A stretch of 64,000 nt of DNA, from assembly GCA_022414725.1 (NCBI GenBank), contig CM039465.1, forward strand, positions 37,581,390-37,645,389, read 5' to 3'. The notes under the pieces are model-generated. The model made no database searches. It was not told where the DNA came from and saw nothing but the letters and a program-made list of their open reading frames with translations. Both the position numbers and the translations under genes were made by a program. Of the stretch, positions 11,865 to 22,800 are shown piece by piece. Source of the stretch: Microglena sp. YARC. Lineage: Eukaryota; Chlorophyta; Chlorophyceae; Chlamydomonadales; Chlamydomonadaceae. The number at the start of each line of letters is the position of its first letter. Position 1 is the stretch's first letter.

Positions 11865-12055
11865 CTGTACGCCAGGACAGGGTACTTCAGGAGGACCCCC
11901 AGCTCTGCTGCCTGAGACGCTACCAATTGTATAGCCTGCGTCTTGGACGCAACAGCGCTTCCTTCTGGTCAACAGACCCTCCCCATGTTGCGTCCTGCGA
12001 CGCAACGGACCCATCGACGTTGCGTCTGCGGCGGAGGTTGCAGCGTCCTAAACAA
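11865..12055 (+). repeat. dispersed repeat, first of an inverted pair with 38.86-39.01 kb
   Basis: Shares gtacttc..gaggacccccagctctgctgcctgag, then ccaattgtatagcc, then cttctggtcaac and ccccatgttgcgtcct with the opposite strand at about 38862-39010. It is probably a copy of a mobile repeat of about 190 bp; no coding content was seen. Confidence 0.65.
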
Positions 12056-12148
12056 CCCTGCCTCAGTGCTGCTGCCTTGTCCTTCTGTGTTGATGACGAT
12101 GATGAGTATGGTGACGACTTAAATGATTCTATGTTGTGATGACTGTGC

Positions 12149-12395
12149 TGGGTTCATTGAACTCGTGCTGTACTCAACTTCAAACGTGAGCGCAATCAAC
12201 CAAGTCAAGTGATGGGTTCATTGTACTGGTGCCCTGCTTGACTATTACGTGAGCGCAATCAACCAAGTAAACTGATGGCTTCATTGTACTGGTGCCCTGC
12301 TTGACTTTAACGTGAGCGCAATCAACCAAGTACAGTGATGGCTTCATTTTACTGGTGCCCTGCTTGCTTGAAGTTAAACTTGAGCGTAATCAAGT
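12149..12395 (+). repeat. 62-bp minisatellite, four copies
   Basis: Units begin tggSttcattg at 12149, 12211, 12273 and 12337, and contain gtgagcgcaatcaaccaagt. The period is about 62 bases. Confidence 0.8.
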
Positions 12396-12581
12396 GACTC
12401 TAGGGACTAAGTTAAGAAAGGGGGACGAAGGGAGACAAAGTGAAGGGGCAATGGAGTAAGTCAAGGGCAAATTGTGGACATGGCAAACAAGAAGTACAAA
12501 TATTTCCATGGCAAACAAGATGCACAGTCCTGTTTCCCATCTGTCTCACGAAAACAATTATTTTTGTTTTAATAGTCCATG

Positions 12582-12776
12582 CTTTTCTTTTCGGTTTATG
12601 CCGGCAGCTTCTATGCTGCGTCCTGAGCTAGCCACTGTGCTGCATTTGAATATTTCAGCATTTCTGGGCAGCTGATTGTGTCAGCTTCCAGGTGCACTAG
12701 GGGATGTAAGGTTGGGCTATATAGCCAGTTAGTGGAGCTGCCTAGAAGCTGCTTGTTGTAGCAAAAAATGAAAGCT
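12582..12776. mobile_element. foldback/MITE-like element, TTCTAGGCAGCT family
   Basis: Inverted ends (cggcagcttctatgctgcg on the left, gagctgcctagaagctgct on the right) flank a central segment with agctgattgtgtcagcttcc. Related elements lie at about 31.76-31.94, 39.07-39.26, 42.14-42.33 and 42.77-42.95 kb. No coding capacity. Confidence 0.6.
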
Positions 12777-12835
12777 ACGGGACTTAGTCTAGGGTGTCCT
12801 GTAGACATCGGAAGCAATAAATTGAGTTGGACATG

Positions 12836-13170
12836 CGTAGGGAGCCTGATTTGCATGATTACCCTACTGTGCGTAGGGAGCCTGCTATGCTTATTGCATA
12901 ATTACTTTTGACGGGTCGGGAGCCTGCTGAGCATGAGAACCCTGCTATGCATGACTAGCCTACTACACGTAGGGAACCTACTTTGCATGGTTAGCCTCCA
13001 AGGGTAGGAAGCCTGCTATGCATGATTGCCCTACTACATATAGGGAGCCTGCTTTGCATGATTACTCTATTATGTATGATTCCCTATTACGCGTAGGGAG
13101 CCTGCTATGCCTAACTGACCTCGAAAGGTAAGGAGCCTGCTTTTCATGATTGCCCTGCTATGCATGAAAA
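12836..13170 (+). repeat. minisatellite of 35-50-bp units, eight copies
   Basis: Units start with gtagggagcctgctatgcat and end in attgccctac. Copies begin near 12839, 12873, 12916, 12969, 13004, 13041, 13094 and 13129. Confidence 0.8.
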
Positions 13171-13194
13171 CACGCACATCCCATTGAAATTACT

Positions 13195-13395
13195 GTAGGG
13201 GGGTGCTTCAGCCGCTTTCTTGGAAGCTTGCCTAACAGGAGCACACTTTTTGCCTTTTTTTACAAGTTGTGAAAGGATTTTGACCCCAGGAGGTGGGTCT
13301 CCTGACACAAACCAGCGACACCGAGGATTCAGTTTGAATGGCGTTGTCACTCCTTCAAAACAGTAGGCACACTGCCAATGCATAACCTGCTGCTG
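13195..13395 (-). pseudogene. possible zinc-finger-like transposon protein fragment
   Basis: The - strand frame reads CAYCFEGVTTPFKLNPRCRW, then FVSGDPP, followed by a Lys-rich tail. A diverged copy with an internal stop lies on the - strand at about 26575-26465. The repetition and the Cys pair suggest a fragment of a dispersed mobile-element protein. I do not recognise the family; a single-copy gene is unlikely. Confidence 0.35.
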
Positions 13396-13423
13396 CTGCA
13401 GCTTTCCTCTCATCTGTAGTATT

Positions 13424-13581
13424 TTGGGACTAGCATATCATATGGTGCTGACGAAAGGGAAGTACGATATCATACGAATTGCATCATTTGATCTTTTATG
13501 TCAAGGGTAACTTTAGCCTAGTCCGACTGCCGGCATCATATGATATCATATGATGACATGATACCATATTGCCGTTCCCTA
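13424..13581 (-). mobile_element. hAT-type MITE, copy A
   Basis: Same family as the copy at 18314-18491, in reverse orientation. Left end ttgggactagcatatcatat, right end ccatattgccgttcccta, with palindromic ATCATATGATATCAT inside. The flanks do not show a clear target duplication. Confidence 0.7.
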
Positions 13582-13959
13582 TAAATATAACGAGTTTGAT
13601 TGTTTTGGATGATTTTTCGGTATAGCCTCTCATGTAGTCCTCTCATGGATGGGCAAGTCCCTTCAACTTATTTTGCCTACCCCTGAACTGTAACAACATA
13701 CAACTGTGCGATGGCACCAGCGTCAAACTTTTTGAAATATTGGTGGATGAAGGATTGCCCTGGCTGCTGCTGCGCTATGAAAAACTGCGTTCTGAGCAAC
13801 TGGTCGTGCAGCAGCACGAACGCGAACGGGGGAGGGAGGGCTAGAATCCAGTCGGGGAGAGAGAGAGAGGGAAGGACGGGCAAAATCAAGATCTGCATGT
13901 ACGATCCCTCATTTGTGTGTTTGCTGACTTTTTACTCAGACCTCCAAATGCAATTCTGA

Positions 13960-14414
13960 GACCACCCATGAGTAGGCCTTGGTAAGGGCAGTCCGTTGGC
14001 ACCACTTTGGACCTTGTGCAATCAGTAAGTAGCCCCCCAACCCCAAACCCCTAACCCACCACCACACACACAGCCCATTCCAAATGCAATTACAGGACCA
14101 CCCATGAGTAGGCCTTGGTAAGGGTAGTAATTAAAAAATGATTACAAAACAGACCATGTGCAACGTTTTGTTTTTTGATTGCGATTTGGAGTGTCTGTGC
14201 TGGGTCTGATTTTATATATTTTTCTGGCCGCTTCCAGCGAAAGCGAAGGGCGGCTTAAATACTTGGACAACTTGGGGGGGGAGGGGGGGGGGGGGCAGAA
14301 CTGGGTTTTGACCATCGTGCGATCCTTGCACTACAAAATACGAGGACGCCATTGTGTGCGCCTTACTGTCAACGCTCTGAATCCATATCTAAGTTGTGAA
14401 GACAAGTATTTATA

Positions 14415-14446
<32 letters not shown>

Positions 14447-15000
14447 GGCGGGGGGCAGCCCCCCTCAGGTTATTTAGGCTATATGTCTGAAGCTGTTGTT
14501 TTACTCCTGAATCAGGAGGTTTCAAGGATCTTGGCCTCCAATTTTTCTGATAATGGGGCTGTAATGGCATGTATCATGGCGTTATTATGAGACATTTTTT
14601 CAGGTCATTCTGAGCACTCATTTAGGGGGGGGGGGGGGGGTCGGCCCTCCTCAGGTGTTTTTCTAACTTTTTACTCAGACCTCCAAATGACATTCTGAGA
14701 CCACCCATGAGTAAGCCTTGGCAAGGGCAGTCCATTGGCACACTTTTGGAACTCGTGCAATAAGTATCTACCGCCTTGGGTGGTTGGGTGAATGGGGTGG
14801 GGCGCTGGGTGAATTAATGGGTGAGTGGGTAGGTAAATGGGTGAGTATGGGTGGTATGGCCCCTGCCCTATTTGGGAATTCCGAGGATGCCATTATGTGC
14901 GCCATGTTAACCCCCAGAATCCATACGTAAGTTTTTCAAAAAAGGGGTATTTCTTTTTAGGGGGGGGGGGGGGGGGGTCAGCCCCCTCAGGTTTATTAGG
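13960..15000 (+). repeat. repeats separated by poly-G tracts
   Basis: The block accacccatgagtaggccttgg occurs at about 13962, 14098 and 14701. Long G runs lie at about 14274-14296, 14419-14448 (30 G), 14623-14640 and 14960-14977, each followed by a cagccccctcagg-like sequence. This looks like tandemly amplified non-coding sequence; frames reading through the G runs were not called. Confidence 0.7.
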
Positions 15001-15039
15001 GATAGGTGTCCCATTTTTATAGACTCCCGCTGAATCATA

Positions 15040-15138
15040 TATAAATAGGAATGCGAGAACATGGTTCAGAGTAGGTAAAATAGGAATGCGAGAACATGGT
15101 TCAGAGTCAACCCTACCCCCCCCCCCCCCCCCCCCCCC
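15040..15138 (+). repeat. short direct repeat and poly-C tract
   Basis: aggaatgcgagaacatggtt occurs twice (about 15048 and 15081), followed by a C run of about 22 at 15117-15138. Confidence 0.75.
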
Positions 15139-15419
15139 AAAAAAAAATTGCGATGCACGAAACTTTTTATCGCTCGAGGCTCTTGCATTCGTGCCCTAAT
15201 CCATCTGACTGAGAGGCGAATCTTTCTGTGAAGGTCGATTTGTCTCCTTACAGCACTACAGCGAGGCGCGCCTCGAGGCGTGTCGTCATTAGAATAAGTT
15301 ATAAAGACAATCTGGAAAGAAAGACAGATAAAGCTTTTTACAAGTAGTCTATAAGCAATTCGGGCCCCCCTGGCGTGGCTTTAGGAAATGGCGTGGCAGG
15401 AGTAAATAGCGGATTTACT

Positions 15420-15645
15420 TATGTCACCTGTGGCTGTACCCTCGGCTGTACCCGGCTGTACCGTACCCCTAACCCGGCCCGGCCGCGCCCGGGGCCCTAA
15501 CCCCTCGCCCTCGCCAGGCTGCACCGGGCTGTACGGGCCAGGGTACTGGCCCATCACATGGTTGGTGATTGGTGATTGGTGATTAGTGGTTGGTGGTTGG
15601 TGGTTGATGGTTGATGGTTGATTGTTGATGGTTGCAAGCTCTGGT
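15420..15645. repeat. GC-rich ggctgtac repeats and (GGTTGRTG)n microsatellite
   Basis: Several ggctgtaccc units (15430-15540) followed by a ggttggtgattggtgatt-type array (15560-15640). A - strand open frame covers the region but reads as low complexity. Confidence 0.6.
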
Positions 15646-16055
15646 TCAACCCGACGCCCCAAACACGTCAGCGTTCTCCTTGCTTGTGCTCCAGCTGGCC
15701 CGCCAGTCCTTCGGTTTGCGAAACTTCGAAATGGCGAAACTTGACCATAATCGAACACTGACAAGAGTGTCGCGTTAACGGGGAATAAGTGCACCTCCAG
15801 GCGCCGCAGGATTCCATGCCTTTCCCCAGCCCAGCTCCCCAGTACCTACTCTGCGCAACAGCAGAGCTCTCGAATAATTACCTGACATACAGATTGGAGC
15901 AGAGCTCGCAATCGATTCTTCTGAGCTCACGCCCTTCTTTAATCGAGCAACGCATTCAGCCGTTTCCCGAGGCACGTATCCAGCGATAGTCTTTGTTCCC
16001 CTCTCTCGACCAGGACGCAGGCGGAGCATTGGCATTCGCTTGGGATTAGCTGCAG

Positions 16056-16575
16056 CCTGCAATCAGCACAGCCGTTGGCATCGGCATAGGGATTCTTCAG
16101 AACATTAGCATTAGTACCAGCATCAGCATCAGCATCAGCGCTGGCATAGGAGTTGGGATTTGCTTTGCCACTGGCGCCGGAGTAGTGGTCGAACAGGCAG
16201 ATATATCAACAGGCATGGAGACAAACGAGCTCCTGCACGCTGCGGGCGCTTGGTCCCAGAAGGCCAAGCAGAGAAACTTAATTATCGCAGCACCAAGTCC
16301 AAAGCAGTCGTCCATCCCAACGCACCAAGTCGGTGTCTCCGTCCAGTACCTCGTGTATATTGCTAACAGCCTGGATGCTAGCATCACCACCACTACTAGT
16401 TTTGTCTCCAAGGCCATATCCCCAATCACTGCCAAGCCCCCCTGGAACAAGAAAGCAAGGTTCTTCGATATGGTCCCCCCCCAGTACATAGGTGCTCCTG
16501 ACCACTACCTAGTTTATGCATGGCAAACCCCGCTGAAGTTTATAGTGGAGCAGATTGAATCCAGACTATGGACAG
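16056..16575 (+). CDS. EF-hand gene, exon 1 of the model
   Basis: Open from acceptor GCTGCAG (16055) to donor ACAG|GTGAGT, leaving phase 1. It encodes AISTAVGIGIGILQNI, a Ser/Ile run, METNELLHAAG (ATG 16215), then TTTTSFVSKAI and ARFFDMVPPQYIGAPDHYLV. The last two match the spacing of the family's region before its SHAW-like motif (here VYAW). The - strand frame over the same bases is a shadow. Confidence 0.6.
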
Positions 16576-19500
16576 GTGAGTTTGCATGGCGTGCATGGAC
16601 TGGCGTGCTTAGTGTGCATGGCCTGCATGGATTCATGTCTGGTGGCGAGATTTGTGGTGGGGTGGTGTTTTAAAAGATGGGTGGTGGGATTTGTGGTGGG
16701 ATGGTTGTGAGATGATGGTGAGATGGTGGCAAAATTTCTGGTAAGCTGGTGTTGGGATGGTGGTGACTGGGTGGCAGTGAACCAGCCTGACTAAGCACCA
16801 ACCCCGACCCCTGACATGGCCCTACACAGCTGCCCATGCCACCTCCAATACACATGCACAGCCTCCAATACAAATTCCCCACAGTGTGCGCAGAGCTTGT
16901 TCTCCCACCCTACCCTTACATATGATAAGTCCCTTCAGCCAAATTGGCTACCTGAACTGTAACAACATACAGGCATACAGAGGCTTGACTCCACCCCCCA
17001 CCCCTTACATAGGATAAGTTCCGCCAGCCTAATTGGCTATCCCTGGATTGTAATAACATACAACATACAATGCCTTGACACCCACCCCACACACCTTACA
17101 GAGGACTTGACCCCTGCGGAGCTTGAAAATAAACTGAAGAACACCTACCTATGGATAGACTGGGTGGCTGTGAGCCAGCACATGAACAACACCAGCTCCC
17201 ACCCCTTACATTTCCCTACACACTGCTCGTGCATACCTCCCATACACATGCACACCTTTCATACACATTTCCCACGGCTTGCACAGTGCCTCGACTCCCC
17301 CCCACCCCACCCCTTACAGAGGAATTAACCGCCCTAGAGCGTGCGGACAAACTGAAGAACACCTACATATGGATAGACTGGGTGGCTGTGAACCAGCACA
17401 CGACCAACGCCATAGAACTGAGCCACATCCGCGCATGCGTCTCCTCTGTCTCTGTCGGCTGTGTAGTTGTCTTCGATTCCAAGCTGAACCTCCTGAGTCG
17501 AGCCTGGTGCTTGTATGAGATGTGGTGCTTCGTGTACTACGGCAGCTTCGGAAAAATCAGTCTTCTCCTTCCACCTGACGTCAATGCTAACACCCTGGTA
17601 AAGTTTGATGACATCATCGATCAGCTCAACCTGTCGCGCACTACAAGCACACGTCATGCTGACGTTACACGCATTGCGAGTGAGGTGAGAAGAAAAGCTA
17701 TCAACTGGTGTATGTACTTGTGCTTGTGTTTGTGTTTAAGCACATGTCACGCTGATCTCTTACATGTTGCGCGAGTGAGGTGAGAAGAAAAGCTATCAAC
17801 TGGTGTATGTGCTTGTGCTTGTGTTTGTGTTTAAGCACATGTCACGCTGATCTCTTTCATGTTGCGCGAGTGAGGTGAGGAGAACAGCTATCAACTGGTG
17901 TATGTGCTTGTGCTTGTGTTTGTGTTTAAGCACATGTCACGCTGGCCTCTTACATGTTGCGCGAGTGAGGTGAGAAGAAAAGCTATCAACTGGTGTATGT
18001 GCTTGTGCTTGTGTTTGTGTTTAAGCACATGTCACGCTGACCTCTTACATGTTGCGCGAGTGAGGTGAGAAGAAGAGCTATCAAGTTTGTGTTTGCGTTT
18101 GTATTCAAGCCCACATCATGCTGACATTACGCTTGTCACAAGTGAGGTAAGCGGAAAAGCTATCAGCAGGTGCTTGTGTTTGTGTTATGCAATGCTGCTC
18201 GATTCAAGCCATCAGCCAGCATGCGTGCAATACTGTACACACAAACTGCAGTCACACATTCGAATCCCAGTAGGGCACCAGGATAATGTACCCACCATCA
18301 TTATACATAAATATAGGGAAAGGCAATATAATATCATATGATATCATGTCATCATATGATATCATATGTTGCCGGCAGTCTGACTTGGCCAAAGTTACCA
18401 TTTATATACAGTATCGTGTGATGCAATTTGTATGATATCATATGATATCAAACTCGCCTTTGGTCGACATCATATGATATGCCAATCCCTACATAAATAA
18501 AATTATCTCTCTACCTACCCTAGGGGGAGGGGCCCACTTGCCAAGTATTAGGCAGCTAAAAGAAGAGAGTACCGCCCAGGTACAGGGGCCGGTACTTGAA
18601 AGGGGGGGGCGGTACCCGCGAGTATTCGGCAGCTTTTCTTGTAGCTGCCTAATACTCGCGGGGTACGCCCGAGTGACTTTTGTGCATCGTGCTCCACCAC
18701 CATTCCCTCCACATGCCCAAGCCCTAGATACCCACCTGTCTCTTCCTAGATTCTGGGAGCGCAGGTGATAACCCCCACCCCCTTCCACCTCACCCATCCT
18801 ACTCTACCCTAAACCCACCCCATCCTACTCCACCCCTCCCCCACCCATCCTACTCTACCCCACCCCACCCCATCCTACTCCACCCCTCCCACCCCCACCC
18901 ATCCTACTCTACCCACCCGACCCCATCCTACTCCACCCCTCCCACCCACCCATCCTACTCTACCCACCCCACCGCCATCCTACTCCAACTCCTCCCACCC
19001 CACCCATCTACTCTACCCCACCCACCCCATCCTACCACTCTCCTCCCACCCCACCCATCCTACTGACACCCCACCACCCCACCATCCTACTCTACCACCC
19101 CCATCCTACTCCACCCTCCCACCCCACCCATCTACTCTACCCCACCCCACCACCCATCCTACTCCACCCCTCCCACCCCACCCCATCCTACTCTACCCCA
19201 CCCCACCCCATCCTACTCCACCCCTCCCACCCCACCCACCCTACTCTACCCCACCCCACCCCATCCTACTCCACCCCTCCCCTCCCACCCCACCCATCCT
19301 ACCTACCCTACCCCACCCAATCCTACTCCACTCCTCCCACCCCACCCATCCTACTCTAACCCACCCCACCCCATCCTATTCCACCCCTCCCACCCCACCC
19401 ATCCTACTCTACCCCACCCACCCCATCCTACTCCACCCTCCCACCCCACCCATCCTACTCTACCCCACCCCACCCCATCCTACTCCACCCCTCCCACTCC

Positions 19501-19843
19501 ACCCATCCTACCCTACCCCACCCACCCCATCCTACTCCACCCCTCCCACCCCACCCATCCTACCCTACCCACCCCCCTCCCACCCAACCCATCCTACCCT
19601 ACCCCACCCCACCCCCATTCTACTCCACCCCTCCCACCCCATCCATCCTACCCTACCCCGCCCCACCCCACCCCATCCTACTCCACCCCTCCCACCCCAC
19701 CCCACCCATCCTACCCTACCCACCCCACCCCATCCTACTCCACCCCTCCCACCCCACCCATCCTACCCTACCCCACCCCACCCCATCCTACTCCACCCCT
19801 CCACCCCACCCATCCCTATCCTACCCTACCCTACCCCACCCCA

Positions 19844-19875
<32 letters not shown>

Positions 19876-22800
19876 CCACTCCACTCCACCCCTCCCACCC
19901 CACCCATCCTACCCTACCCTACCCCACCCCACCCCACCCCACCCCATCCTACTCCACCCCTCCCACCCCACCCATCCTACCCTACCCCACCCCAACCCAT
20001 ACTACTCCACCCCTCCCACCCCACCCATCCTACCCTACCCTACCCCACCCCACCCCTCCCACCCCACCCATCCTACCCTACCCCACCCCACCCACCCCAT
20101 CCTACTCCACCCCTCCCACCCCACCCATCCTACCCTACCCCACCCCACCCCACCCCACCCATCCTACCCTACCCTACCCCACCCCACCCCACCCGACCCA
20201 CCCCACCCCACCCCACCCCACCCATCCTACCCTACCCTACCCAACCCCACCCAACCCCACCCCTCCCACCCCACCATCCTACTCTACCCCACCCCACCTC
20301 ACCCCACCCATCCTACCCTACCCCACCCCACCCCACCCCATTAGGTGAAAGGAACGGTAGGAATGAAGCGCTTTCACAAGCTGCTTGGAGCTTCCCTACA
20401 ATGCTCAGTTTGCTGTGGACTGAAATGGAGCCCACGTATGGAAGACATGGGCCTCTACTGCAATTTTCTCATCAAGGTGGGGGTCCTGTGGTGGTATCAT
20501 ATTGTACCTCTGATTGTATATCATATATCGTGTCGGATATCGTATCATATTTTCTAGATCGTATATCATATCGTATATCATATCGTATATCATATCGTAC
20601 AGCGTATTGTATAGCTTATCATATAGCATATCATATCGTATAGCGTATCGTATAGCTTATCATATCGTATATCGCATCGCATAGCATATCGTATTGTATA
20701 TCGTATCGTATTTCACATCGTATATCATACAGAAGACTTGGGCCCTTTCTGCAACTTCCTCGTCCAGGTGGGGGTCCTATGATGAATCCGAATATCATGT
20801 ATAAGGTGTACATTATAGGCATGTGTAGGCAGGCATGTACATTATGTGTGCATGCGTAGGCAGGCAAGTATTTAATAGGCATGATACAGCGCCATACACT
20901 TTTTCAGCTTTCTGTAGGTCCAGTTGTGTAACAAAAGTTGTGCAAGCAAGCCTGATTCAAAGATTATGGCAAAGCATGGTGTAGGGCAGAGCACAAAGTG
21001 CGGAGCCCCGGGGGGTTTGGGGGAGAGCGCGTCGCACTGGGTTCGCACTGGGTTCGCACTGGGTTCGCACCAAGTCGCTCAATTTGGGACGCGTCGCACA
21101 AGAAGAAAACTGGCGCCATACTGATTATACATGTTGATGGTTGTCAGCTGGCTACCATGACAAGAACTAACAATATATACAATCTCCCGTTTGATCCGTA
21201 ACATACTTACATAGAGTATAAATAAAGTTTGCGTACATCGTATATTATCTCACATATAATCTCTGATCTAATTTCTTGTATAATCTCATGCGTACTCTCA
21301 TATACAATAATGTATACAACCGTACACTGTATACAATATAAAAGTGCAACAAACAAATATTTGTCTGCGTACATCGTATATAATATCATATATATTCTCT
21401 TATCTAATCGCTTGTATAATCTCGTAGATAATCCCATAGGTTATTTCATATAAAATACTGTATTCAATATACAAGTGCAGCAAACAAAGACTTGGTTGTG
21501 GTCTGTTTTCAGGTGAGGGAGTTTGGCTACTTGCAGCAAGTGCTCTCGTGCATTCCTGAGATTGGCGATGATGACAAGGTGCTGACTGAGATCAGAGAGA
21601 TTTTCAAGGCCTATGATACCGACGGCAGCGGCAGTCTGGACGAAGATGAGTTTGTGGAGGTGCTGATGCTTTCAGGCTTCGGAGAAGATGAGTCGCACAA
21701 GATCTTCAAAGAGGTTGACGCTGATGGCGAGGGAGGTGTGGACATGGGAGAGTTTGAAACCTGGTGGCTCCTGACGCAGAGGCAGGACAAAGGCACTCGC
21801 ACCGTAAATATCGTGTATCGAGCTGATGCCCTGGTGACCAACTTGACCAAGTTCCATGCGGTTCTCGAGCGCAACGAGCTTGAGGAAGAGGCCAGACTCC
21901 TAGATTCCCATCTCAGCAAAATGAAGGAGGGCAAGGTGTTTGAGAGGCAGAATGCCCCGCTGGTGCCCACGCCCTTAAGGGGTGAATGAACTACTACATG
22001 TGAGGAGTGCGCTTGGAAGCTGCACAATGGAGACATCAAGGCTGCAGCAGAACAACTGTAAGGGGTCATGGCAGCTATAGTCTATCTATGTAATTTAATG
22101 TTTTTTGTTTGTGTTGGCAGCTATTGTCTATAGTCTGTCTATTTATCGTCTGTCGTCTAGAGTCTATATTCTATCATCTTTATTATATCGTCTATATTCT
22201 ATCGAATGTAGTCTAGAGTATATTCTATCAGCTTTTTTCTATCGTCAATATATCTATATTCTATCGTATGTAGTCTAGAGTCTGTATTATATCATCTTTA
22301 TTCTATCGTCAATATTCTATCGTATGTAGTCTAGAGTCTATATTCTATCTTCTTTATTCTATCGTCAATATTCTATCGTATGTAGTCTAGAGTCTATATT
22401 CTATCTTCTTTATTCTATCTTCTATATAGCTTTATTCTATCGTATGTAGTCTAGTTATATATTCTATCATCTGTGGTATAGAGTCTTCAGTCTGTACATT
22501 GTACAATACCGTACCTAACAACAGTACACGTGCTTACTTCCTCTTTTACATACAGGGTGCCATATGTTTGATATGCATATATATTGTAAAATACGAAAAT
22601 CTACGGTATCGTACCTAACAACCGCAAATGCGTTTCTTTCCTACTCTTTTACATATATGGTGCCATATGTTTGATACATACATACACATATATATTGCAA
22701 ACTATGAAAGTCTACAACACCATACCTAACCAGCGTAAACGTGTTTCTTCCCTCCTCTTTAACAGCTATGATGCCCTCATCTGGAACGGTGACCAATTGG

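Noticed and set aside
16097..16489. 130-codon - strand frame with hydrophobic Leu/Met repeats
   Set aside because: Shadow of the + strand exon, which carries recognisable family motifs and correct splice phases.
21987..21989. TGA as a selenocysteine codon
   Set aside because: No selenoprotein family resemblance and no identifiable SECIS element; a stop, small intron or mutation is simpler.
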